From: Azospira restricta
Lineage (GTDB): Bacteria > Pseudomonadota > Gammaproteobacteria > Burkholderiales > Rhodocyclaceae
Length of the DNA: 64,000 bases
Direction of reading: 5' to 3'
NCBI RefSeq assembly: GCF_016858125.1
Contig: NZ_CP064781.1
Location: 248,001 to 312,000, forward strand
Below, one piece after another: positions 46,385-55,695 of this stretch (position 1 is the first letter of the stretch; each line of letters opens with the position of its first letter). Under the pieces are notes generated by a model, which saw only the letters and a program-made list of their open reading frames with translations, had not been told where the DNA came from and did not search any database. The translations under genes were made by a program, and so were the position numbers.

Positions 46385-48214
46385 TCAGGCCTGCGGCGCG
46401 TACTCGGGGACGAAGCGCTTGAGCTTCGCCTTCACCGCCGCCGGTTCGGCCGGCTGCGTCTCGGCCAGCCAGGCAGCCAGCTCCTGCTGCCAGTCGGCCG
46501 CCGGCGCCTCCTCGGCACGTGCCACGCGCAACTTCAGATGCGGCGTCGGCAAGGTCTGCTCGGCGTCGGTGAGCAACTCCTCGTAGAGCTTCTCGCCCGG
46601 CCGCAGGCCGGTGTAGACGACCTTGATCTCGTCCTCGGAGAAGCCGGAGAGGCGGATCATGTCGCGTGCAAGATCGGCGATGCGGATCGGCTCGCCCATC
46701 TCGAGCACGAAGATCTCCCCGCCCTGCCCCATCAGCCCCGCCTGCAGCACCAGCTGCGCCGCCTCGGGGATGAGCATGAAGTAGCGGATGATGTCCGGGT
46801 GCGTCACCGTGACCGGCCCGCCGCGCGCGATCTGCTCGCGGAACTTCGGGATCACCGAGCCGTTGCTACCGAGCACGTTGCCGAAGCGGACAGTGACGAA
46901 GCGCGTGCCGCCGTCGCGCTGCAGCCCGCACAGCACGCGTTCGGCGAGGCGCTTGGTCGCGCCCATCACGTTGGTCGGATTGACCGCCTTGTCGGTCGAC
47001 ACCAGCACCATCTTCTCGACGCCGTGCCGCTGCGCCGCCTCGGCGACGCAGCGCGAGCCGACCACGTTGTTCCTTACCGCCTGCCACGCGTTGTCGCCCT
47101 CCATCAGCGGTACGTGCTTGTAGGCGGCGGCGTGGAAAACCACCGACGGCCGCTGCGCGGCGAACACCTTATCGAGCAGCGCAGCATCCTTAACGTCGCC
47201 GACGACGCAGGCGATCGGCACCGCCGGAAATTTCTCCTGGAACTCCTGCTCGAGCAGGTAGAGCGCGAATTCGGAGAGTTCGAAGAGCACCAGCAGGCGC
47301 GGCCGGAACTGCGCGATCTGCCGCGCCAGCTCGGAGCCGATCGAGCCGCCGGCGCCGGTGACCAGCACCACGTGCTCGCCGAGCCAGCCGCGCAGCCCGC
47401 CGTCGTCGAGCTGCACCGGCTCGCGGCCGAGCAGGTCCTCGAGCTGGACCTGGCGGACCTGCGAAACGGCGACCTTGCCGGACAGCATGTCTTCGAGACT
47501 GGGCACGGTCATCACCGACAGGCCGGCCTGAACTGCCGCCTCCATCGCGAGGCGGCGCTCGTGTGCAGAGGATTCCGGCATGGCGACGATCGCCTTCCTG
47601 ACCGCCAGCTGTTCGACCAGGCGCGGCAGATCGTCGAGTTCACCGAGGATCTTGACGCCCCGGATTTCGTGCCCCCGCCGCGACGCATCGCCGGCCACCA
47701 GGCCGACCACGCTCCAGTCCCGGGAATGCGCGAGCTCGCGCAGCAGCCGGTCGGCGGCATCGCCCGAGCCGATCACCAGCACCGGATCGCCCTCGAACAT
47801 CATCCGGCCATAGAGCAGCCGGTCGCGCCAGGCGCGGTAGGCAAAGCGGCTGCCGCCCATCGCCAGCACCAGCAGCAGGGGGTGCAGCAGCAGCACCGAG
47901 CGCGGCACTTCGGGCAGCGCCAGCATGAACACGGCAGCGGCTACCGTCATCGACGAGAAGGCGACCGCCACGATGATCCGCCGCAAGTCCATCAGGCTCG
48001 CGTAGCGCCAGATGCCGCGATAGAGCCCGAGCAGCCAGAACACCGGGGCGTGCACGCCGAGCACAAGCACGAGCGAGCGCAGGGCCGCCGCCAGGTAGCT
48101 CTCGGGAAGCTCAAGATTGAAGCGCAGCCAGTAGGCGAGCAGCCAGCACACGACCACCGCGAAGAGGTCATGAACGAGCACCAGCGTCCGTTTTACCACG
48201 AGGAGGGGAAGCAT
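46385..48214 (-). CDS. Membrane-anchored UDP-GlcNAc 4,6-dehydratase (PglF/WbpM-like)
   Basis: 609 residues. Four TM helices (about 8-30, 46-66, 80-100 and 106-122) precede a CoA-binding-like Rossmann domain (about 143-265) and the catalytic SDR domain with [10 protein letters not shown] (286-295). The usual YxxxK is replaced by MxxxK (Met417-Lys421) after STDKAVNP, as in WbpM/PglF. It should convert UDP-GlcNAc to the 4-keto-6-deoxy sugar, the first step toward diNAc-bacillosamine or legionaminic acid here. It is the last polysaccharide gene before apaH. Confidence 0.92.
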   Translation of the reverse strand: MLPLLVVKRTLVLVHDLFAVVVCWLLAYWLRFNLELPESYLAAALRSLVLVLGVHAPVFWLLGLYRGIWRYASLMDLRRIIVAVAFSSMTVAAAVFMLALPEVPRSVLLLHPLLLVLAMGGSRFAYRAWRDRLLYGRMMFEGDPVLVIGSGDAADRLLRELAHSRDWSVVGLVAGDASRRGHEIRGVKILGELDDLPRLVEQLAVRKAIVAMPESSAHERRLAMEAAVQAGLSVMTVPSLEDMLSGKVAVSQVRQVQLEDLLGREPVQLDDGGLRGWLGEHVVLVTGAGGSIGSELARQIAQFRPRLLVLFELSEFALYLLEQEFQEKFPAVPIACVVGDVKDAALLDKVFAAQRPSVVFHAAAYKHVPLMEGDNAWQAVRNNVVGSRCVAEAAQRHGVEKMVLVSTDKAVNPTNVMGATKRLAERVLCGLQRDGGTRFVTVRFGNVLGSNGSVIPKFREQIARGGPVTVTHPDIIRYFMLIPEAAQLVLQAGLMGQGGEIFVLEMGEPIRIADLARDMIRLSGFSEDEIKVVYTGLRPGEKLYEELLTDAEQTLPTPHLKLRVARAEEAPAADWQQELAAWLAETQPAEPAAVKAKLKRFVPEYAPQA

Positions 48215-48251
48215 CGACTTTAGCGAGCTCCGGAGGAGCCCCGGTTGATCA

Positions 48252-48275
48252 GCCGACTATTGTACTTTAGTCGGC
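48252..48275 (-). promoter_or_regulatory. Stem-loop between sugar-transferase and dehydratase genes
   Basis: GCCGACTA and TAGTCGGC form a perfect 8-bp stem with an 8-nt loop. On the minus strand the loop and the 5' part of the second arm read TACAAT, a good -10 hexamer, but no -35 is evident 17 bp upstream. It may be an attenuator, an internal promoter, or an RNA-processing site in the long operon. No T-run follows, so it is not a simple terminator. Confidence 0.4.
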
Positions 48276-48284
48276 CGGCATGGC

Positions 48285-48845
48285 TCAGTGCGAAACGCCG
48301 TCGCGCCGCAGCACCTTGATCGCTGTCTGCCAGATGATGCAGAGGTCGAACCAGAAGCCTCGCCGGCGCAAGTATTCGGCATCGAGTGCCACCTTCTCCG
48401 GAATCGGGAGTTCATCGCGGCCATTGATCTGCGCCCAGCCGGTGAGTCCCGGCATAATCTCGTGCACGCCGGCCCGTGTGCGTAACTCGATCAGGTCATG
48501 CTGATTGAACAAGGCCGGCCGCGGCCCGACGAAGCTCATGTCGCCGGTCAGGATGCACCACAGCTGTGGCAACTCGTCGAGACTGGTCCTGCGCAGGAAG
48601 GAGCCGATCGGCGTCAGGTAGGCCCTCGCGTCCGCCAGCAGGTGCGTCGCGACTTCCGGCGTATCGATGCGCATACTGCGGAACTTCGGCATGCGGAAGA
48701 TGCGGTTGTGCCGTCCGACGCGATCCGACCAGTAGAGTGCCGGACCGGGGGACGAAAGCCGGACCAGCAGCGCAAGGACCGCCATAGGAATAGCCAGCAC
48801 AAAGGCCAGCATCACGGCAAAAACGAGATCGAAAACCTTCTTCAT
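48285..48845 (-). CDS. Initiating sugar transferase (PglC-type phosphoglycosyl transferase)
   Basis: 186 residues, the short monotopic form. One N-terminal re-entrant helix (about 4-28) is followed by FRMPKFRSM, the catalytic DE pair in [19 protein letters not shown] and [16 protein letters not shown]. It transfers a sugar 1-phosphate onto undecaprenyl phosphate to start the repeat unit. The neighbouring enzymes make UDP-diNAcBac, the PglC substrate, so that is the likely donor; QuiNAc or FucNAc is the alternative given the sugar reductase upstream. Confidence 0.9.
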   Translation of the reverse strand: MKKVFDLVFAVMLAFVLAIPMAVLALLVRLSSPGPALYWSDRVGRHNRIFRMPKFRSMRIDTPEVATHLLADARAYLTPIGSFLRRTSLDELPQLWCILTGDMSFVGPRPALFNQHDLIELRTRAGVHEIMPGLTGWAQINGRDELPIPEKVALDAEYLRRRGFWFDLCIIWQTAIKVLRRDGVSH

Positions 48846-48850
48846 CGGTT

Positions 48851-50317
48851 TCAGGACAGGATGCTGCGGACGACGCCAATGATGCGGTCGAGCTGCTGGG
48901 GCGTCATGTTCGACCCCGAAGGGAAACAGAGGCCGTTCTCAAAAAGGAGATCCGACACTGATTCGTCACCGGCGGTGAAATAGCGTCGTCCGGCGAAGAC
49001 CGGTTGCCGGTGCATGGGTTTCCAAACGGGCCGCGCCTCGATGAACTCGCCGGCCAGCCTCCGGATCAGTTCGGTGCTGCCCACGCGCGACGACGTCGCG
49101 ATGGTGGCAACGGTCAGCCAGCAATTGGAATAGCTCCAGTCCGGCTGCGGCATCCATTCGATCACCGGAAGATCCGACAGCTCGCTGCGATAGGTCTCGA
49201 ACACCGCACGCCGCGCCCGCACGCGATCGTTCAGCACCATCAGCTGACCGCGGCCGACGCCTGCAAGGATGTTGCTCATCCGGTAGTTGTAGCCGACCTC
49301 GCTGTGCTGGTAATGCGGTGCCGGATCGCGCGCCTGGGTGGACAGGAAGCGTGCCCGTTCGATCAGCGCGCCGTCGTTGGACACCAGCATGCCGCCGCCC
49401 GACGTGGTGATGATCTTGTTGCCATTGAACGAATAGACGCCCAGCGCGCCGAACGTGCCGCTTTGCCTTCCCTTGTACATCGCGCCGAGCGACTCGGCCG
49501 CGTCCTCGAGCATCGGCGTGCCGAAGCGATTGCAGATCTCGAGGATCGGATCCATGTCGGCGCTCTGTCCGTAGAGGTTGACCACGACCACCGCTTTGGG
49601 CTTCCAGCCCTCCGAACGCGCCGCCTCGAAGGCGCGTTCCAGGGCGAGGGGCGACATGTTCCAGGTTTTGCGTTCGGAATCGATGAAGACCGGTTCCGCG
49701 CCTTGGTACACGATCGGATTTGCGCTGGCGGCGAAAGTCAGCGTGGAGCAGAACACGCGGTCGCCGGGACCGACCCCCAGCAGACGAAGCCCCAGGTGAA
49801 TCGCGGCCGTGCCCGACGACACAGCGGCCGCGTGCTTGATGCCGACGAGGCTGGCCAGTTCGCGCTCGAACGCATCCACGTTGGGGCCCAGCGGCGCGAT
49901 CCAGTTCGTCTGGAACGCCTCCTCGACGTACTCGCGCTCGGCGCTCCCCATGTGGGGCGTCGAGAGGAGAATCTGCTGGTCGATGTCCTTGCGGTCGAGC
50001 AGGTCGACGACACGTCCGCCGTCGTCCACGACCGGAAGATGGTTGATGAATACGCGGTTCATCAGGTCTAGCGCCTCGCGCCGGGAATGCGCCCGCGTCA
50101 CCACCGTCGACTGCATCGCCGGCAGCACCGCAAGCGGTGCATCGAGCTGGTGTCCTGCCAGGAGAAGGCGTCGCAGGTCGCCGTCCGTGATGGTTCGCTC
50201 GAACACGCCGTCGTCGCGCACCAGCAGCAGGATGCCGATGGCGGTCTTCTCCAGGCAGGCAAGCGCTTCCTTGAGGGTCGCGGATCGTGTGATCAGCAGT
50301 TCGTTCGGTAAAATCAA
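48851..50317 (-). CDS. CBS-domain/DegT-type aminotransferase fusion
   Basis: 488 residues. Residues 1-117 form a CBS pair (TITDGDLRR at 42-50, NHLPVVDD at 92-99) and 120-488 form a PLP-dependent DegT/DnrJ/EryC1 sugar aminotransferase, with SSGTAAIH (167-174), EDAAESLGA (271-279) and PLP-lysine Lys301 in SFNGNKIITT. It should add an amino group at C4 of the 4-keto sugar, the LegC/PglE step. The CBS pair closely resembles the one usually found on the PtmE nucleotidyltransferase of legionaminic clusters, so this looks like a domain transfer. It overlaps the acyltransferase gene by 4 bp. Confidence 0.88.
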   Translation of the reverse strand: MILPNELLITRSATLKEALACLEKTAIGILLLVRDDGVFERTITDGDLRRLLLAGHQLDAPLAVLPAMQSTVVTRAHSRREALDLMNRVFINHLPVVDDGGRVVDLLDRKDIDQQILLSTPHMGSAEREYVEEAFQTNWIAPLGPNVDAFERELASLVGIKHAAAVSSGTAAIHLGLRLLGVGPGDRVFCSTLTFAASANPIVYQGAEPVFIDSERKTWNMSPLALERAFEAARSEGWKPKAVVVVNLYGQSADMDPILEICNRFGTPMLEDAAESLGAMYKGRQSGTFGALGVYSFNGNKIITTSGGGMLVSNDGALIERARFLSTQARDPAPHYQHSEVGYNYRMSNILAGVGRGQLMVLNDRVRARRAVFETYRSELSDLPVIEWMPQPDWSYSNCWLTVATIATSSRVGSTELIRRLAGEFIEARPVWKPMHRQPVFAGRRYFTAGDESVSDLLFENGLCFPSGSNMTPQQLDRIIGVVRSILS

Positions 50318-50955
50318 GCCCTGCTCTCCTGTTGAAGAACGCGGCCGGGAACCCCGACCACCGTCGTAAATCCAGCGACATCGGAAACGACGACCGCTCC
50401 CGCACCGATGGTCGCACCTTCCCCGATCGACACCCCCGGCAACACGACCGCTCCGGCCCCGATCAAGACCCCCGGGCCAATGCGCACTGCACCACCGAGC
50501 GTAGCGTTCGGGGCGATGTGGGAAAAAGCGCCGACTGTGCAGTCGTGGTCGACCACCGCGCCGTGGTTAACGACCACCCCCGCGCCGACCGCTGCACCGG
50601 GCCCCAACACGCTGCGCGCGGCCAGAAACGAACCGGACTCGACCCGCGCGAACCTGGACACCACCGCCTCCGGATGCACCACGGTCATCGCCTCGTGCCC
50701 CCGCCCCGCCAACTGCTCGTGCACTGAACGCCGCACATCGCAACGGCCGATGGACACGTGAAAATTGCGGGGCGCCAGCGCCAGGCAATTCCCCGGCATG
50801 GCCACCACAAACCCGAGGAATTCCGTTCCATGAAGCTCCGGGTTGGCATCGACGACCAGCAAGCCCGAAAGATCGTCCACCGACGTCAGCAACGCATCAA
50901 GCACCACCTTTCCGTGGCCGCCCGCACCGTAAAGCAGGATTTCCTTAGTACGCAT
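50314..50955 (-). CDS. NeuD/PglD-type sugar O/N-acyltransferase
   Basis: 213 residues: an N-terminal Rossmann-like domain starting EILLYGAGGHGKVV (4-17) and a left-handed beta-helix of hexapeptide repeats (about 95-200), with the catalytic His in NHGAVVDHDC. Such enzymes acetylate the 4-amino group of the UDP-sugar (LegH/PglD step). It overlaps neuC by 11 bp and the aminotransferase by 4 bp, so it is tightly coupled to both. Confidence 0.9.
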   Translation of the reverse strand: MRTKEILLYGAGGHGKVVLDALLTSVDDLSGLLVVDANPELHGTEFLGFVVAMPGNCLALAPRNFHVSIGRCDVRRSVHEQLAGRGHEAMTVVHPEAVVSRFARVESGSFLAARSVLGPGAAVGAGVVVNHGAVVDHDCTVGAFSHIAPNATLGGAVRIGPGVLIGAGAVVLPGVSIGEGATIGAGAVVVSDVAGFTTVVGVPGRVLQQESRA

Positions 50956-52078
50956 TTGCTTTCGACAAGACCGACGGGTCGAGCGGCAGGCCGCGCAAAT
51001 GGCTGACGATCCGCCCGCCGGCATGGCCGTCGCCATAGATATTGCGAATCGCGAAGTGGCCGCATTGCAGTGCACGGCGCACCGCGCCGTCCAGCGCCTC
51101 GGCCCGGGCCTCGACGTCGATGACGTTCGCGTTGCGCTCGCGAAGGTTCTGTCGGCTGCCCACGTTGATGACCGGCGTTCCGAACGACGCGGCCTCGATG
51201 ATGCCTGCACTCGAGTTCCCGACCATCAGGTCAGCCGCGGCCATCCACGACACGAAGGCGTCACGCGGCAAATGGGTCACAACGCGCACGGAAGGATCGT
51301 GCCGCCACCGCTCCAGCGCCAGGACCACCTCGGAAGATCCGGCATCCGAATTCGGCCGCAATGCGACAAGCTGCAGGCCATGTCTTGCCAGGCAAGCCAG
51401 GATCTCCGACGCATCTGCGCCCGCGCACTCCGCTTCCTGGACGACCGGATGAAACACGAACAGCGCCACAGGACGCAGCGGATCCAGTTTCATGCCGGCG
51501 AGCAGGTCGCCCCGCCCGATCGACGCGTCCTCCTCGATCCCGTCGAGGCCGGGCGCTCCGGTCACGTGGATACGTTCAGGACGCTCTCCCATGCGCACCA
51601 ACCGTGTCCGCGACTCCTCGGTCGCGACGAAGTGGAAATGCGACAACTTGGAGATCGCGTGGCGAACCGACTCGTCGATCGTCCCGGAACGCTCGCCGCC
51701 ATGGACATGCGCAATCGGAATGTTGAGATGCAACGCGGCAATGGCGCCCGCCAGCATCTCGCCGCGGTCGCCAAGCAACAGCACGATGTCGGGCGCGATC
51801 CGCTGGAACGCCTCAACCATGCCGATCGTCATCCGGCCGACGTCGCGCGCCATCGTCGCGCCGTCGGTCACCCGCGCCCCCTCCAGATCGACGCGCGCAG
51901 ACACCGGAAGCCCGGCGGCCTCGATCTCGCGGATCGTCAGCCCGTACCGTTCATCGAGATGCATGCCCGTCGCAACGATCGACAACCCGAGGTCACCCGA
52001 ATCGCGGATCGCCTCGAGCGTGCGCCGCATGAGGCCGAAATCGGCCCGCGTGCCGGTGACATAGCAGATTCGGCGCAT
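50945..52078 (-). CDS. UDP-sugar 2-epimerase, hydrolysing (NeuC/LegG-type)
   Basis: 377 residues with the GT-B-like fold of UDP-GlcNAc 2-epimerases. Motifs are VTGTRADFG at the N-terminus, LLLGDRGEM, HVHGGERSGTIDESVRH and GNSSAGIIEA. It removes UDP and inverts C2, and here should release 2,4-diacetamido-2,4,6-trideoxymannose for condensation. Its ATG shares one base with the neuB stop. The long upstream frame is a shadow of neuB. Confidence 0.92.
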   Translation of the reverse strand: MRRICYVTGTRADFGLMRRTLEAIRDSGDLGLSIVATGMHLDERYGLTIREIEAAGLPVSARVDLEGARVTDGATMARDVGRMTIGMVEAFQRIAPDIVLLLGDRGEMLAGAIAALHLNIPIAHVHGGERSGTIDESVRHAISKLSHFHFVATEESRTRLVRMGERPERIHVTGAPGLDGIEEDASIGRGDLLAGMKLDPLRPVALFVFHPVVQEAECAGADASEILACLARHGLQLVALRPNSDAGSSEVVLALERWRHDPSVRVVTHLPRDAFVSWMAAADLMVGNSSAGIIEAASFGTPVINVGSRQNLRERNANVIDVEARAEALDGAVRRALQCGHFAIRNIYGDGHAGGRIVSHLRGLPLDPSVLSKANAY

Positions 52079-53112
52079 CAGGCCAGGTCCGTCCACTGGA
52101 GCGTCTTGCCGGCCGGCAGATCGCGGCATGCGACGCGACCGACGACTCGCGCCAGGTCGGCGGGGGCGATGCCCGTTCCCGGACGAAGCAACGCGAGATC
52201 GGCGGCACCGAGCACCGCGCCCGCCTGGATCGGCCGGGCGGTCGTCACGCTGCGGCGAACCAGCGCGCGAACCGGCAACTCCGACTTGGTCGGGCACTTT
52301 TCGTCCGAGCCCAGCGCTTCATCGACGTCGCGAATCTGCCGAACCAGCGCACCAAGCTCGTCGGGTGAAAGCGAGGCCTTGTGGTCTGGCCCCGGCAGGT
52401 CGCGATCCAGCGTGAAGTGCTTCTCGATCACCGTCGCGCCCATCGCCACGGCCGCGGTGGATACCGCCAACCCCGCCGTATGATCCGAATATCCGACCGG
52501 CAACCCGGTTTCCTGCGCAATCGTCTGCATGGCGCGCAGATTGACGTCCCGGTACGCCGCCGGATAGTTGGACGTGCAGTGCAGGATCGTCAGCACGTCG
52601 GCCAGCGAACCTTCCAGACCCGCCCGCTCGCGTGCCGCTCCGACGACCGCAACCGCGCGCCGGATCTCGTCCAGATCCGCCATGCCCGTCGAGAGGATCA
52701 TCGGAACCCCCTTGGCGGCCAGGAACTCCAGGAAGGGCTCATTGGTGATCTCGCCCGACGGAACCTTGATACGCCGCATCCCCAGCGCGAGCAGGAAATC
52801 CGCGGCATCCTCGTCGAACGGCGTCGACATGAACTCGATGCCCAGCACGCTGCAGCGCTCGTAGATCCGACGATGCACCGCCTCGGACAACTCCAGCGCC
52901 TTCAGCATCGAATACTGGTCGCCGTCCCCCGTCTCCCGTGCCTGGTACTCCGCCTTCTTCGCACCCGGCGCGACGAGCTTCTCCGCCGAGAACGTCTGGA
53001 ATTTCACCGCGTCGGCACCGGCACGCGCCGCCGTCTCGACGAGCCGGAGCGCCAGATTTTCGTCGCCGTTGTGATTGACACCGGCCTCGGCGATGACGAA
53101 GGTCTTCTTCAT
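52078..53112 (-). CDS. Nonulosonic acid synthase (NeuB/LegI-type)
   Basis: 344 residues. An N-terminal TIM barrel (IAEAGVNHNGD, KFQTFSAEKL, KVPSGEITN, GYSDHTAG, IEKHFTLD) condenses phosphoenolpyruvate with a six-carbon amino sugar, and a C-terminal antifreeze-like SAF domain (about 282-344) completes the dimer. The substrate is inferred from neighbours: the dehydratase, aminotransferase and acetyltransferase favour legionaminic over sialic acid. It starts 5 bp after the SDR gene ends. Confidence 0.94.
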   Translation of the reverse strand: MKKTFVIAEAGVNHNGDENLALRLVETAARAGADAVKFQTFSAEKLVAPGAKKAEYQARETGDGDQYSMLKALELSEAVHRRIYERCSVLGIEFMSTPFDEDAADFLLALGMRRIKVPSGEITNEPFLEFLAAKGVPMILSTGMADLDEIRRAVAVVGAARERAGLEGSLADVLTILHCTSNYPAAYRDVNLRAMQTIAQETGLPVGYSDHTAGLAVSTAAVAMGATVIEKHFTLDRDLPGPDHKASLSPDELGALVRQIRDVDEALGSDEKCPTKSELPVRALVRRSVTTARPIQAGAVLGAADLALLRPGTGIAPADLARVVGRVACRDLPAGKTLQWTDLA

Positions 53113-53117
53113 TCGAC

Positions 53118-53921
53118 TCACCAGACCGTCCATCCGCCGTCGACCATCAGGTTCTCGCCGGTCACCCAGGCCGAGAGATCGCTCGCGAAAAAGGCGATCG
53201 CGCCCTTGAAATCCTCCTCGCTTCCCATCCGGCGCAAAGGCGTCCGCGACACGTAGCGCTCGGCGAACACCGCCGGCTGGCCGCGGGCAATGCCGCCCGG
53301 GCTGATGCAATTGACCCGCACGTCAGGTGCCAGCACCGACGACAGCCAGCGCGTCATCTGCACCAGGCCGCCCTTGCTCGCCGCGTACGCCGCCGGGTTG
53401 CCCATCGCCGTCCCTTCGTAAAGCCTGAGGTCCGGACCGACGACGCCATAGATCGAACCGACATTGACGATCGATCCCTTGCCTCCCGCCCGGAGCATCG
53501 GCGACAGCAACTGGGAAAGATGGAAAGCCGCCGTCAGGTTAACCTCCAGCGCCCGCCGCCAGGTGTCGATCCGCTGCTCCTCGAAGGGCACCACCCAGCC
53601 CTTGAGGGTGCTGTCCCCGACGAAGGCCGCGTTGTTGATCAGGATGTCCGCCCGGCCAAGGCGGTCTGCCACCAGGCCGGGCACCGAGGCGCGCGAACTC
53701 TCCTGCTCGAGGTCGACCTCGAATCCCGCCACCTCCACCTTCCGCAGCGAGCCCAGTTCGTCGCAGCGATCCTGCAGCGCACTGCCCGGCCGATCGAGCA
53801 GGCAGATCGCGCATCCGAGTTCGGCCAGCGCGTCGGCCATTGCCCCGCCCAGATGGCCGGCGCCGCCCGTCACCACGGCGACGCGGCCCTCGAGGTTCAT
53901 CATTGCATCGAGTGATCTCAT
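53118..53921 (-). CDS. Short-chain dehydrogenase (PtmA-like)
   Basis: A classical SDR of 267 residues: cofactor motif TGGAGHLGG (18-26), NNAA (96-99), and catalytic Ser156, Tyr179 and Lys183 (YAASK). Similar SDRs, called PtmA in Campylobacter, accompany legionaminic acid genes. The reaction it performs on the nonulosonate or its precursor is not established. ATG 53921 has an AAGGA only one or two bases upstream, so a start at 53903 or 53900 is possible. Confidence 0.85.
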   Translation of the reverse strand: MRSLDAMMNLEGRVAVVTGGAGHLGGAMADALAELGCAICLLDRPGSALQDRCDELGSLRKVEVAGFEVDLEQESSRASVPGLVADRLGRADILINNAAFVGDSTLKGWVVPFEEQRIDTWRRALEVNLTAAFHLSQLLSPMLRAGGKGSIVNVGSIYGVVGPDLRLYEGTAMGNPAAYAASKGGLVQMTRWLSSVLAPDVRVNCISPGGIARGQPAVFAERYVSRTPLRRMGSEEDFKGAIAFFASDLSAWVTGENLMVDGGWTVW

Positions 53922-53940
53922 GTCCTTCGTTCCCGCGTTC

Positions 53941-54666
53941 TCAGTCTTTCGCCCGTCCTGCCCTGATCATTGTGATCGCCTGCGCAAGTTCGAAGTCGTA
54001 GGGCGTATCGATATCCAATGCACGCTCTGCCGGCACACGGACCGTCCGTACCGCACCCTCGAACAGGCGCCCTGCGCGCTGGACGAATTGCGGCCGTGCC
54101 GCGTAGGCCACGGTGGTGATGTCGTAGACCTTCGGGGCATCCTGCCGCCGGCTGATTCCGCCGGCCGGCGGAATCACCAGTCCGGCATAGCCCTGCTGGT
54201 CCAGCGACACCATGTTGAAATAAGGGCTGCGCTCGGCCTCGCGCACCGTGATCGCCACGTCGGCCGCCGGATCGGCCGCGAGCGCATCGAGGCAGCCCTC
54301 GACATCCTCCAGCGCCCGGAACGGCGAGGTCGGCGGCAAGCTGAGAAACACGTCGAACCTGCCGCGCTCCCGCTCGAACCAGTCGATCGCATGTCGCCAG
54401 GCCAGCCACTCGGGCGCCGTGTCGGACGCCAGCTCTGCCGGTCGCATGAACGGCACCTCGGCGCCGGCCTGGCGCGCCGCCTCGGCGATCGCGGGGTCGT
54501 CCGTCGAGACGATCACCGTTTCTATCCGCGACGACGAGCGTGCCAAATCGATCGAATGCGCGATCAGCGGCTTCCCGGCCAGGAGCTTGATGTTCTTTCC
54601 GGGCAAACCCTTCGATCCGCCTCGGGCAAAGACGAAACACACCGTTCGCAGGCTAGGCGACACCAT
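53941..54666 (-). CDS. CMP-nonulosonic acid cytidylyltransferase (NeuA/LegF/PtmB-type)
   Basis: 241 residues. The CTP-binding signature ARGGSKGLPGKN is at 14-25, followed by VSTDDPAIA and FLSLPPTSPFR. It activates the free nonulosonic acid with CTP for transfer. It is a single-domain form without an esterase domain. The start at 54666 lies 14 bp inside the Gfo/Idh gene; the longer open frame upstream is antisense shadow. Confidence 0.92.
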   Translation of the reverse strand: MVSPSLRTVCFVFARGGSKGLPGKNIKLLAGKPLIAHSIDLARSSSRIETVIVSTDDPAIAEAARQAGAEVPFMRPAELASDTAPEWLAWRHAIDWFERERGRFDVFLSLPPTSPFRALEDVEGCLDALAADPAADVAITVREAERSPYFNMVSLDQQGYAGLVIPPAGGISRRQDAPKVYDITTVAYAARPQFVQRAGRLFEGAVRTVRVPAERALDIDTPYDFELAQAITMIRAGRAKD

Positions 54667-55669
54667 CGTTCCCGATCTCCACGGTCGAGCGGCGCCGGAT
54701 CGATTCCTTGGCCGCCTCGACGATACGCAACACGTCGCGCCCTTGGTGCCCGTCGATGAGCGGCGCCTGCCGCTGCTCGACGCACTCCAGGAAATGCGAC
54801 AGCTCGTCCAGGTACATCGCGTTCCTGTCCGGCACGGCCGGAACCTCGGCGCGGGACCATGCCCCGGAATCCGGGCGATACAACTCCAGAACATCGGTCA
54901 TGCCGTTCCAGACCAGCGTCCCCTGCGAGCCGATGAACTTGCAGGTCCGCGACACCGAGCGCTGCAGGAAATCGAGATGAATATTGACCAGCCGGCGCGG
55001 GCGATCGTACTCGAGGCACAGCGAGGCCATGTCCTCGACCTCGATTCCAAGTTCCCCGTAGCACCCCCCCATCGCCGCAACGCGGGATGGCATGCCGAAC
55101 ATCCAGTACACGTAGTCGATCTCGTGGCTGAGTTCGAGCAGGGCACCGCCGCCGAGGTCGCGCCGGGCTGACACCGAGTCCTGGTAACGGCATCCCGGCC
55201 GCCAGTCCGGAAGATATTGCCCCACCTCGGCACGCACGCCCAGCACCTCCCCGATCGCCCCCGATTCAACGATCTGGCGCACCTCCCTGAGCGACGGCAG
55301 GAAGCGGAGGTTGTAGGCGGTCATCAGCGGTACACCGCGGCGTATCGCCAGCGCAAGTAGATCATCAAGCCCCGCCAGGTCACCCGCGATCGGCTTCTCG
55401 ATGAGTACGGGAATGCCCCGGTCGACCAGGGCCGACGCTACGCGAACGTGCGTCGTCGCCGGGCTGCACACGATGGCGGCGGCAGGCGCGAAGGCCAGCG
55501 CCTCGTCGATGTCGGTGAATTGCCGGTCGGCCCCCGGCAGAGTTTCGCCCCTCTGCGCCGCGGTCAGGCGCAATACCCCGATCTGCGCCTGCGGACGCAG
55601 GCTGCGAAGGTTCTTCAGATGTCGGCGCCCGATGCTGCCGAGACTGACGACCAAGAATCGCTCTGGCAT
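54653..55669 (-). CDS. Gfo/Idh/MocA family oxidoreductase
   Basis: 338 residues from MPERFLVV; the frame allows a start 30 bp earlier. The N-terminal Rossmann domain has the motif VVSLGSIGRRHLKNL and the EKPIA motif (family consensus EKP) that binds NAD(P) and substrate. The C-terminal alpha/beta domain ends near 338. Such enzymes oxidise or reduce sugar nucleotides. A Gfo/Idh member recurs in legionaminic clusters beside PtmA/PtmB, but its reaction is unsettled. Confidence 0.87.
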   Translation of the reverse strand: MPERFLVVSLGSIGRRHLKNLRSLRPQAQIGVLRLTAAQRGETLPGADRQFTDIDEALAFAPAAAIVCSPATTHVRVASALVDRGIPVLIEKPIAGDLAGLDDLLALAIRRGVPLMTAYNLRFLPSLREVRQIVESGAIGEVLGVRAEVGQYLPDWRPGCRYQDSVSARRDLGGGALLELSHEIDYVYWMFGMPSRVAAMGGCYGELGIEVEDMASLCLEYDRPRRLVNIHLDFLQRSVSRTCKFIGSQGTLVWNGMTDVLELYRPDSGAWSRAEVPAVPDRNAMYLDELSHFLECVEQRQAPLIDGHQGRDVLRIVEAAKESIRRRSTVEIGNDGVA

Positions 55670-55695
55670 GTCGGACTCGATTCCCCAACCCGGAA

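Noticed and set aside
50945-54666. Plain sialic acid (Neu5Ac) pathway
   Set aside because: NeuA, B and C alone would fit, but the coupled aminotransferase, acetyltransferase and 4,6-dehydratase fit a 6-deoxy diamino nonulosonate better. Not excluded.
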